DNA of 9,014 nucleotides from Burkholderiales bacterium (lineage in GTDB: Bacteria > Pseudomonadota > Gammaproteobacteria > Burkholderiales > Burkholderiaceae_C), in NCBI GenBank assembly GCA_013205525.1, contig JABMMR010000308.1, forward strand, positions 1 through 9,014, read 5' to 3'. Made by a program: the position numbers and the translations under genes. Below the pieces are notes generated by a model. The model saw nothing but the letters and a program-made list of their open reading frames with translations, searched no databases and was not told the DNA's origin. This document shows positions 1 through 6,035 of the stretch, in pieces. Positions within the stretch are counted from its first letter, which is position 1. Every line of letters starts with the position of its first letter.

Positions 1-1402
1 CGAGAGCCTGCAAGAGCGTCTGGGTATTTGGCTGGATTTGCGCCACTTGGGTCGGCAAGAAGCGCCCAGCGATGAGATTTTGGGCCTCTTGGGTGTACTG
101 GCCAGCGCAGATGAAGCCGCCGATACCGAGCGCCAAACAGTCTTTGAACGTTTGCGCACACTGCGCTTGAATGATGAGCAAATTCAAGCTATCACCCAGA
201 TGGCTCAAGCCATGGGCATAGACAGTTTGCGGGGTCCCTTGGCCTGTGTGCGCTTGGCCTGCGTGCTGGCAGCGCTGCGCGAAAGCGCGGCGGTGGAAGA
301 TGTTGATTTGGGCCGTGCTGCCCGCCTGTGCTTGACGCCGCGGGCTACCCAAATGCCGGCACCGCCCGAGCAAGAAGCGCCGCCTGAGCAGCCGCCAGAG
401 CCCCCCGCCGAACCGCCTGACGACGAGCAGCCGCCCGAAGAGGAGCCCGCGCCCCCCGACAACGAGCCGCCTGACTCGCCAGATTCACCCGAAGAAGACA
501 CGCCGCCGCAAGACTTGGGCGAGATGCTGCTTGAAGCGGCCCTAGCCAGCTTGCCGCCCGATGTGTTGGCGCAGCTGGCCAGCACGCGCGCCACCCAGAT
601 CAAAGGCGGCGGCCAAAGCCGCAGCGGTGAAGTTCGCCAAAGCCGCAGCCGTGGCTCGCCCCTGCCGCCGCGTCCGGGTCTGCCCCGCCAAGGCGCGCGT
701 TTGCATGTGCTGGCCACCTTGGGACACGCCGCGCCACGGCAAAAACTGCGCAGCCCCAGCGCTGTTGCCGCCAGTGCGCAGGCCTTGACGCCGCGCTTGA
801 AGATTCGCGCCGAAGACTTCCATGTTCACCGCTTTGCCGAGCGCACCCAAACCTGTTTGATTTTTGCCATCGATGCCTCGGGCTCGGCGGCGCTGCACCG
901 CTTGGCCGAGGCCAAGGGCGCGGTCGAGTTGCTGCTCGCGCAGTCCTATTCGCGGCGCGATCAGGTGTGTGTCGTGGGTTTTCGCGGCACACAGGCCGAG
1001 GTGTTGTTGCCGCCCACCAAATCGCTGGTGCGCGCCAAACGCAGCTTGGCCGGATTGCCCGGCGGCGGCGGCACGCCCTTGCCTCACGCCATCAAATTGG
1101 CACTGGAACTGGCGCTGCAACAACGTCGCTTGGGCGTGAGCCCCAGCTTGGTCATGCTGTGTGATGGCCGCGCCAATGTGAGCATGCTGGGCAGCGGTGG
1201 GCGGGCGCAGGCCTTGCAAGAGTCGCTGTCTTGGGCTAACGCTTGGCGAGCCCAAGGTTTGCCCAGCGTTTGGATAGACACTTCGGCGCGCCCCGAGCCA
1301 CAAGCCGAGCAAATCGCGCTGGCCATGGGCTCGCGCTATGTGCCCCTGCCGCAGGCCAACAGCCAACGCATGGCGCAAGTGGTGCAAGCCGCCGCGCGCT
1401 GA
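1..1402 (+). CDS. bchD: Magnesium chelatase subunit D (5' end outside the window)
   Basis: BchD is the scaffold subunit of the BchI-BchD-BchH magnesium chelatase, which inserts Mg2+ into protoporphyrin IX in the cytoplasm using ATP. The reading frame is open from base 2 with no stop, so the start lies upstream; 466 residues are visible. In order they show the end of a degenerate AAA+-like region without a visible Walker motif (bases 2-350), a proline- and acid-rich linker (about 355-510), a basic glycine/serine/arginine stretch (about 600-670), and a C-terminal von Willebrand A (integrin I) domain (about 835-1400). The VWA domain has the metal-site motif DASGS at 872-886, a GGGGTPL loop near 1060-1080 and a later LCDGRAN aspartate near 1157. 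The linker and VWA fold are typical of BchD/ChlD. The stop is 1 nt before the bchO start, so the two are almost certainly cotranscribed. Identification is secure; the N-terminal AAA+ part cannot be judged here. Confidence 0.95.
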   Translation, partial: ESLQERLGIWLDLRHLGRQEAPSDEILGLLGVLASADEAADTERQTVFERLRTLRLNDEQIQAITQMAQAMGIDSLRGPLACVRLACVLAALRESAAVEDVDLGRAARLCLTPRATQMPAPPEQEAPPEQPPEPPAEPPDDEQPPEEEPAPPDNEPPDSPDSPEEDTPPQDLGEMLLEAALASLPPDVLAQLASTRATQIKGGGQSRSGEVRQSRSRGSPLPPRPGLPRQGARLHVLATLGHAAPRQKLRSPSAVAASAQALTPRLKIRAEDFHVHRFAERTQTCLIFAIDASGSAALHRLAEAKGAVELLLAQSYSRRDQVCVVGFRGTQAEVLLPPTKSLVRAKRSLAGLPGGGGTPLPHAIKLALELALQQRRLGVSPSLVMLCDGRANVSMLGSGGRAQALQESLSWANAWRAQGLPSVWIDTSARPEPQAEQIALAMGSRYVPLPQANSQRMAQVVQAAAR

Positions 1403-1403
1403 T

Positions 1404-2273
1404 ATGGATTGGCAAGCGCATCGCCAAACTTGGCCACATGCCGAACTCAGCCGATTTGTGCAAGCCGGCGGCGTGCGCTGGCATGTGCAACAAGCGGGCC
1501 AACTTGGGCCTAGGGTGTTGCTGATTCATGGCACGGGCGCGTCCGGCCACACCTGGCGCGATTTGCTGCGGCAACTTGCCGAACACGCACAAGTGTGGGT
1601 GGTGGATTTACCCGGCCACGGTTTCAGCTCTTTGGCAAGCGGCCAAGGCATGTCCATGCAGGGCATGGCCACCAGCTTGCACGCTTTGATGCAGTCGCTG
1701 GCAGTACCGGTGGATGTGTTCATCGCTCACTCGGCAGGTGCGGCGATTGCCGCGCAAATGGTCATAGCCCAACAACTTACCCCCCAAGCCTTGATAGGCA
1801 TCAACCCCGCTTGGTTGCCGCTGCCTGGCTTGGCTGGACTGCTGTTTCCGCCGGCGGCGAAGTTGCTGGCGCTCACGCCCTTTGTGCCGCAGTGGTTTGC
1901 CAAGCAAGCCAGCGGCCCGGACATGTTGGAGAAGTTGCTCGATGGCACGGGTTCGGTGTTGAACCAAGCAGGCAAAGCGCTGTACGCCGAGTTGGTCGCT
2001 GACCCCGAACACGCCCAAGGCGCTTTGAAAATGATGGCCGCTTGGGACTTGTCGCAAGGTGCGCACACATTGCGCCAGTTGCGCTGCCCGGTGCACATGC
2101 TGGTGGGCGAGCGCGACGGCGCTGTGTCGCCCGCGCAAGCGCAACAAGCGCTGGGGTTGCTGGCTGATGGCTACTTGGAAAGCTGGCCAGGTTTTGGGCA
2201 TTTGGTGCACGAGGAGGCACCCACGCAGTGCGTGCAATTCCTTGTCAAAACCTTGGCTCAGGCCTCAAGCTGA
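1404..2273 (+). CDS. bchO: Alpha/beta hydrolase BchO, putative magnesium chelatase accessory protein
   Basis: This 289-residue alpha/beta-hydrolase is of the BchO family, which is found beside bchI and bchD in purple bacteria. Its exact reaction is not established and it is usually called a magnesium chelatase accessory protein. The start at 1404 is chosen because the N-terminus (MDWQAH..., SRFVQAGGVRWHVQ) matches the family; the open frame extends further upstream inside bchD but that part is a shadow. Visible features are the oxyanion-hole motif LIHGTGAS (residues 40-47), the DLPGHGFS strand-loop (68-75), the nucleophile elbow AHSAGA with Ser110, the acid loop GERDG with Asp238, and the C-terminal GFGHLVHEEAP with His266. 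The first glycine of the usual GxSxG elbow is Ala108. I see no Shine-Dalgarno sequence, and the start is 1 nt after the bchD stop, so translation is probably coupled. Its stop lies 19 nt from the convergent bchP stop. Confidence 0.9.
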   Translation: MDWQAHRQTWPHAELSRFVQAGGVRWHVQQAGQLGPRVLLIHGTGASGHTWRDLLRQLAEHAQVWVVDLPGHGFSSLASGQGMSMQGMATSLHALMQSLAVPVDVFIAHSAGAAIAAQMVIAQQLTPQALIGINPAWLPLPGLAGLLFPPAAKLLALTPFVPQWFAKQASGPDMLEKLLDGTGSVLNQAGKALYAELVADPEHAQGALKMMAAWDLSQGAHTLRQLRCPVHMLVGERDGAVSPAQAQQALGLLADGYLESWPGFGHLVHEEAPTQCVQFLVKTLAQASS

Positions 2274-2302
2274 AGCCAAACCCAGCCAGCCCTCAGGTTT
2301 TG
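2246..2302. terminator. Hairpin at the convergent bchO/bchP junction, putative bidirectional terminator
   Basis: Between the two facing stop codons the sequence can fold. TTGGCTCAG (2253-2261) pairs with CTGAAGCCAA (2270-2279) with one bulged base and an 8-nt loop. A second, outer pairing is possible between CAAAACC (2246-2252) and GGTTTTG (2296-2302). Read leftward, the inner stem is followed by GGTTTTG, a short U-run. The location at a tail-to-tail junction supports a terminator, but there is no long T-tract on either strand and the arms lie partly in coding sequence, so this is moderate evidence only. Confidence 0.4.
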
Positions 2303-3492
2303 GCCATGCCCATCAAATGCGCCATATCCTTGAAGAAAATCTTCACATGCGCCATGGGCTTGGTGCGCTCGAGTTTTTTATTCATATACGAGTCAAAGGT
2401 GAGTTTTTGCACATCTTTGTCTTCGCACATCTTCACAAAACTCTCGCGGCGCTTATCGGTGCTGTACCAAAAATACTGCATGATGCCCAGCACCCAAAAC
2501 ACGGTGCCGTGGTCTTTCATAAAGCGTTTACGCGCTTGCTTCAAAGCCGCTGGATTGCGCTGCAGCAAACATTCATGCGCTGCATCGGCCGCCAAGCGTC
2601 CACCCAGCATGGCGTAGTAAATACCTTCACCCGAAGCCGGTGCCACCACACCCGCGGCGTCGCCGGCCAGCACCACATCGCGGCCGTTGTCCCAGCGCGG
2701 CAAGGGCTTCATGGGCAAGGGCGCGCCTTCGCGACGCAAGACGGTAGCGTTTTGCAAACCAGCAGCGTCACGCAAACGACCGACCGCACCGCGCAATGAA
2801 AAACCTTTGTCGGCGCTGCCCGTGCCCACGCTCATGGTGTCGCCATGGGGGAACACCCAGCCGTAAAAGTCGGGCGACAAACTGCCTCGGTAGTACACAT
2901 CGCAGCGCGAGGGGTCTGCATCGGTTTGCAGCATGTTTTCGGGTGTTTTAACGATCTCGTGGTAGGCGAAAACATACTTGGTTTTTTCAGCGCCTGGTAC
3001 GGCTTGCTTGGCTACCTGGGAACGCGCGCCATCGGCACCGATGATGCATTTACCGCGCACACTGGCGGGCATTTCCAAACCGTCGTCGGTACGGATGGTG
3101 AAGTGCACCCGGCTGACGCCATCGTCGTCGCGGCTGAGTTTGTCAAAAATGCCGCGCTGGCGCACCGCGCCATGGTTTTCGGCGCGCACCCGCAGCCATT
3201 CGTCAAACTGTTCACGGTTGACCATGCCGACAAAACCGCCCTCGATGGGAATGTCGACTTTTTTGTCCTTGGGCGAGACCATGCGCGCAGCACGCGCTTT
3301 GGCCACCAGCAACTCATCGGGGATGTCGAAATCTTTGATCAGGCGTGGCGGGATAGCCCCACCACAGGGCTTGATACGCCCTTGCCTGTCGAGTAGCAAC
3401 ACATGCCGCCCCAGTTTGGCTAAATCATCGGCTGCGGTTGCACCGGACGGCCCGCCGCCGACCACAACCACGTCATAGGTTAGGTTTTGCAT
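2293..3492 (-). CDS. bchP: Geranylgeranyl reductase BchP
   Basis: BchP is a flavoprotein that reduces the geranylgeranyl tail of bacteriochlorophyll a to phytyl in three NADPH-dependent steps. It is the final stage of the pathway and acts at the membrane. The 399-residue protein has an N-terminal FAD-binding Rossmann motif (VVVVGGGPSGATAADDL, residues 8-24), the loop PCGGAIPPR (42-50), the GADGARS motif (152-158), and the second FAD motif LAGDAAGVVAPASGEG (275-290). This is the order in the geranylgeranyl reductase family. The start at 3492 is chosen over an open extension to 3591 because MQNLTYDVVVVGG places the Rossmann strand at the N-terminus and an AGGAGT ribosome site lies 6 nt upstream. 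The start lies inside the 3' end of bchG (20-nt overlap), so the pair is translated together. No key motif is missing. Confidence 0.95.
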   Translation of the reverse strand: MQNLTYDVVVVGGGPSGATAADDLAKLGRHVLLLDRQGRIKPCGGAIPPRLIKDFDIPDELLVAKARAARMVSPKDKKVDIPIEGGFVGMVNREQFDEWLRVRAENHGAVRQRGIFDKLSRDDDGVSRVHFTIRTDDGLEMPASVRGKCIIGADGARSQVAKQAVPGAEKTKYVFAYHEIVKTPENMLQTDADPSRCDVYYRGSLSPDFYGWVFPHGDTMSVGTGSADKGFSLRGAVGRLRDAAGLQNATVLRREGAPLPMKPLPRWDNGRDVVLAGDAAGVVAPASGEGIYYAMLGGRLAADAAHECLLQRNPAALKQARKRFMKDHGTVFWVLGIMQYFWYSTDKRRESFVKMCEDKDVQKLTFDSYMNKKLERTKPMAHVKIFFKDMAHLMGMAKT

Positions 3493-4453
3493 GAAATGAC
3501 TCCTGAAGAGATTGGGTAAAAGAAACAGAAACAGTGGCTGCATCAGCAGCCAGCGAATGAACAAGATGTTGGGGTGCATTGCGCCAAGCAAAAGCGCTGA
3601 CCATCATGCCGGCGACCAACAAAGGCACGCCCAAAGCGCTGAGGCTCAAGGCGCGGCCCACCGGGTCGCGCATGAAGCGCATCATTAAGGGAATTTGTGC
3701 ATAAATCAGCAGCAAGACCGCTACGGCATAGGGCAACAAACCCCAGACCAGCAACAAGGCCACCACCACAAACTGCGGCAGCAGCATGACCCAACAGGCC
3801 GTGCCTGCAGCGCCTTTGACACCTAGTTGAACCGGCAAGGAAAAAATACCCATTTGTCGGTCACCCTCTATGGCTTTGAAGTCATTCAAGGTCATGATGC
3901 CGTGAGCCGCCAAGCTGTAGAGCAGCGCCAAAGTGATGATGTAGGCGTCGGGCATGGCGCCGCCCAACATGACGGCCGCGCCGGTGACCCAAGCCAAGCC
4001 TTCATAGCTGAGGGCGCAAGCGGCGTTGCCTATCCAGCCGTCTTTCTTTAATCGAAAAGGCGGGGCGCTGTAAGCCCAAGCCAAAGCCAGCGCCAGTAAA
4101 GTGGCACCAAAAGCCCAGGTACCTAACTGCCAGGCCCACCACAGGGACAACAAGGTCCAAACAATGGCGATGACAATGCCCCAAGCCCCGGGCATGCGCC
4201 CCGAGGGAATTGGCCGCTGGGGCTCGTTGATAGCATCAACATGCCGGTCAAACCAATCGTTCACCGCTTGGCTGCAGGCACACACCATGGGACCTGTCAA
4301 CACAATACCGCTAATGAGTAAACCAACCTTGTCTGACAGAGGCTGCCCCGAAGACACCGCGCCGCAGGCAAACGCCCACATCGGGGGAAACCAAGTTACG
4401 GGTTTGAGAAGCTCTAAGACAGCTGAGGGTTTGGGAAGCGCCATACCCCCCAT
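3473..4453 (-). CDS. bchG: Bacteriochlorophyll synthase (UbiA-family prenyltransferase) BchG
   Basis: BchG joins geranylgeranyl diphosphate to bacteriochlorophyllide a in the cytoplasmic membrane, supplying the substrate for BchP. The 326-residue protein is strongly hydrophobic with about eight or nine predicted membrane spans. It has the first Asp-rich prenyltransferase motif NDWFDRHVD (residues 65-73) followed by NEPQRPIPSG, and the second motif DFKAIEGD (190-197) followed by RQMGIFSLPVQLG. The N-terminal block LELLKPVTWFPPMWAFACG is typical of bacteriochlorophyll synthases. The start could be ATG 4453 or ATG 4444 (three residues shorter); neither has a well-spaced Shine-Dalgarno, so the exact start is uncertain. 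The last 35 or so residues after SAFAWRN form a less hydrophobic tail that carries the bchP ribosome site. A PpsR-type palindrome lies 22 nt upstream of the 4453 start. Confidence 0.95.
   Translation of the reverse strand: MGGMALPKPSAVLELLKPVTWFPPMWAFACGAVSSGQPLSDKVGLLISGIVLTGPMVCACSQAVNDWFDRHVDAINEPQRPIPSGRMPGAWGIVIAIVWTLLSLWWAWQLGTWAFGATLLALALAWAYSAPPFRLKKDGWIGNAACALSYEGLAWVTGAAVMLGGAMPDAYIITLALLYSLAAHGIMTLNDFKAIEGDRQMGIFSLPVQLGVKGAAGTACWVMLLPQFVVVALLLVWGLLPYAVAVLLLIYAQIPLMMRFMRDPVGRALSLSALGVPLLVAGMMVSAFAWRNAPQHLVHSLAADAATVSVSFTQSLQESFHAKPNL
3499..3504 (-). promoter_or_regulatory. Ribosome-binding site of bchP inside bchG
   Basis: On the minus strand AGGAGT stands 6 nt before the ATG at 3492-3490. 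It decides the bchP start and lies within the last codons of bchG, so the bchG tail doubles as the bchP translation signal. Confidence 0.75.
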
Positions 4454-4474
4454 TTTTCATTTGACACAGTAAAA

Positions 4475-4492
4475 TGTCAATCTAAGTTGACG
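4475..4492. promoter_or_regulatory. PpsR-type operator upstream of bchG
   Basis: TGTCAATCTAAGTTGACG is an inverted repeat (TGTCAA / TTGACG) matching the PpsR/CrtJ consensus TGT-N12-ACA except for the final base. It lies in the 60-nt gap between ppsR and bchG. A further TTGACA half-site lies at 4461-4466 in opposed orientation to TGTCAA. On the minus strand the left arm reads TTGACA, a perfect -35 hexamer, but no good -10 lies at the right distance before the start codon. A role in repressing bchG-bchP is inferred from position and consensus. Confidence 0.65.
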
Positions 4493-4513
4493 CTTTTTTG
4501 TGAGAACTAGGGT

Positions 4514-5905
4514 TTACTCGGGTTCGCCTTCGGCGACCATCCCATAACGGTGCAATTTCACATACAGGCTTTGGCGCGACAAGCCCAACATCTCGGCGGC
4601 CGAGGCGCGGTTGTTTTGGGTGAGTTCAAGTGCAGCCTGAATGCACATGCGCTCGATCATGGTGCTGGTCTCGCCGACGATTTCTTTCATCGGCATGCGC
4701 CCAACCAACTGCGACAACTGTGCCACCGAGTCGGCCATACCACCCGAGGTGGCTGGCATGGCGTCGCGACCGCGTGCGCCCGAAACTTCATGGAAGAAGA
4801 ACCCATAGGTGGGATCCGCGCCATTCAAAGTCACGGCGGTGATGTCTACCGGTATCAGCACACCCACCATGCTGCGCAAATCGGTGGCGAAACTGCGCAG
4901 GGTGCGCGACTGGCGCAAATTGGTCAGCAACACGCCCAAATCGACACCGCCACGGGCCAGCCATTCTTCAAGGCTTTTATTCGCCAGCATGGTGTGAGAC
5001 GCCACGCCCACCATGCTGCAGAACTCGGGATTGCTGGCCAGCACCGTGCCCAAGCGGTCAGCCACCACAAAACCCACCGGCGCTTGATCTAAAGCGTGGT
5101 GAAACCAATCAATCACCGGCGCGCTGGATTGGCTGGCTTGCTGGGAGCTTAAAGCCTGCAAGCGCAATAAAAATTGAGGTCCGCCTTCTTGCACGAACAC
5201 CGATGCATGCAAATTGCAATCTTGCTCTGATTTAAGCAAGCGCATTCGCCCCGACTCCATGCGGCCCGAGTTTTGCGCTTGGCGCAGCAAGCTGTCCAGC
5301 GCCTCCCGCTTGTCAGGGTCGAACAACTGAAGCACATCGGTTCCGGGTAATTTGCGGTTAACTTCTTTGAACAGCAGTTGTGCCGCATTGTTGGCCTCCA
5401 TCACGCGGCGTTGGGCCACATCGACCACCAACATCGGGTCGGCCACAGACTCAAACAGCAAGCGGTATCGCGCCTCCATGTGGCGCAGTCGCAAAAAGTC
5501 GCGCTCCATGAATTGATGGGCTTCCACCAAACGGTGCTGCATTTGCGACAAGCCGCTTAAATCACGGCCAAAAAGCCACACGGTTTGGTCTTTTTCCTGC
5601 TGCACCAAATTGACTTGCAAAGGCAAGTCTTGACCGGCTGAAGGCGAGAAATTGACATGCCGCCAAGCCGGTGCTTCGGTTTTGCCCATCGCATCCCACA
5701 TGCTGATGAATTTTTCCAAACTGTCTTTACTGATGAAGTCGTTGATGCAGCGTCCGTTAAAAACAGAGCTGTCCAAACGCTGTAAATCTTTGCCAAAAAC
5801 AGCCACCTCCAGCACTGTCGACTGTTTGTCCAACACCATCATGATGTCAACCAAGCCAGGCAGCAAATGCTGTAAGTGAGTAGAGTTTAGGTCTGGAGTG
5901 ATCAA
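4514..5905 (-). CDS. ppsR: Transcriptional regulator PpsR (CrtJ family), PAS domains plus Fis-type helix-turn-helix
   Basis: PpsR (CrtJ) is the redox- and light-responsive regulator of photosynthesis genes. It binds TGT-N12-ACA palindromes and represses bch, crt and puc promoters in Rhodobacter, while it can also activate some in Rubrivivax. This 463-residue protein has the family layout: an N-terminal PAS-like domain (about 15-115), a helical Q-linker (about 115-148), PAS1 (about 148-250, with ESVADPMLVVD), PAS2 (about 268-375, with ALDQAPVGFVVADRLGTVLASN), and a C-terminal Fis-type helix-turn-helix (about 416-455, ending GLSRQSLYVKLHRYG). Cysteines are at 53, 230, 296 and 421. Cys421 sits in the DNA-binding domain where CrtJ/PpsR has its redox-active cysteine; whether Cys230 matches the second one is unsure. 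The start is a TTG at 5905-5903 with no clear ribosome site. It is the only standard start between the upstream stop and the conserved N-terminal block. It is 130 nt downstream of ppaA. Confidence 0.93.
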   Translation of the reverse strand: MITPDLNSTHLQHLLPGLVDIMMVLDKQSTVLEVAVFGKDLQRLDSSVFNGRCINDFISKDSLEKFISMWDAMGKTEAPAWRHVNFSPSAGQDLPLQVNLVQQEKDQTVWLFGRDLSGLSQMQHRLVEAHQFMERDFLRLRHMEARYRLLFESVADPMLVVDVAQRRVMEANNAAQLLFKEVNRKLPGTDVLQLFDPDKREALDSLLRQAQNSGRMESGRMRLLKSEQDCNLHASVFVQEGGPQFLLRLQALSSQQASQSSAPVIDWFHHALDQAPVGFVVADRLGTVLASNPEFCSMVGVASHTMLANKSLEEWLARGGVDLGVLLTNLRQSRTLRSFATDLRSMVGVLIPVDITAVTLNGADPTYGFFFHEVSGARGRDAMPATSGGMADSVAQLSQLVGRMPMKEIVGETSTMIERMCIQAALELTQNNRASAAEMLGLSRQSLYVKLHRYGMVAEGEPE

Positions 5906-5906
5906 G

Positions 5907-5936
5907 ATATTAAAAAGCTTAAGTTGGTTAAATCAA
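5907..5936 (-). promoter_or_regulatory. Possible sigma70-like promoter immediately before ppsR
   Basis: On the minus strand TTGATT (5936-5931) is followed after 18 nt by TAATAT (5912-5907), a plausible -35/-10 pair in an AT-rich stretch. Initiation would fall at about 5900, inside or next to the assigned TTG start codon. This promoter would therefore imply a leaderless mRNA or a later start. Weak evidence, from base pattern only. Confidence 0.25.
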
Positions 5937-5965
5937 CAATCATTTCCTTGGCCAAGATTTCAGGC

Positions 5966-5995
5966 AAACCCCAAGGCAATAGCACCTTGGGTTTT
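5966..5995. terminator. Stable hairpin between ppaA and ppsR
   Basis: CCCAAGG (5970-5976) pairs perfectly with CCTTGGG (5985-5991) around an 8-nt loop. After one mismatch the stem continues with AAA/TTT, giving a stem of about 11 positions. In the leftward direction of ppaA-ppsR the stem is followed by only a short TTTG, so it may be a weak terminator, an attenuator in the ppsR leader, or an mRNA-processing or stability element between the two genes. The hairpin is read directly; the function is inferred. Confidence 0.45.
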
Positions 5996-6002
5996 CCCCT
6001 AT

Positions 6003-6030
6003 TCTAAGCTCAGTTTGTCTAAGCTGTTTG
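6003..6030. repeat. Short tandem direct repeat TCTAAGCT...GTTTG
   Basis: TCTAAGCTCAGTTTG (6003-6017) is followed directly by TCTAAGCTGTTTG (6018-6030), an imperfect tandem repeat differing by a 2-base deletion. The second copy forms most of the PpsR-like palindrome at 6016-6033, so the repeat may reflect a small duplication in the regulatory region. No known function. Confidence 0.45.
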
Positions 6031-6033
6031 ACA
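6016..6033. promoter_or_regulatory. PpsR-type operator between ppaA and ppsR
   Basis: TGTCTAAGCTGTTTGACA fits TGT-N12-ACA exactly, with extended arms TGTC and GACA. It lies 2 nt beyond the ppaA stop codon and about 110 nt upstream of ppsR. This position would suit negative autoregulation of ppsR. The central 10 bases are only partly palindromic, so it could be a weaker site than those at bchG and bchF. Confidence 0.5.
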
Positions 6034-6035
6034 CT

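Noticed and set aside
205..1387. Long open frames on the minus strand opposite bchD (205-717 and 542-1387)
   Set aside because: They are shadows of GC-rich codon positions in bchD; the translations are low-complexity Ser/Gly or Gln/Ala/Arg-rich with no family signature, and bchD itself is clearly coding.
2059..2799. Plus-strand open frame of 246 codons across the bchO end and bchP
   Set aside because: It runs antisense to bchP and out of frame in bchO; the product has no recognisable domain.
3493..3591. N-terminal extension of bchP by 33 residues with a hydrophobic stretch resembling a signal or membrane anchor
   Set aside because: It lies inside bchG in another frame, and the ribosome site plus the Rossmann motif position place the start at 3492.
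4461..4480. Inverted pair TTGACA...TGTCAA before bchG as a second full operator
   Set aside because: The half-sites face the opposite way from the PpsR consensus and the spacing does not fit; it is noted only as an extra half-site.
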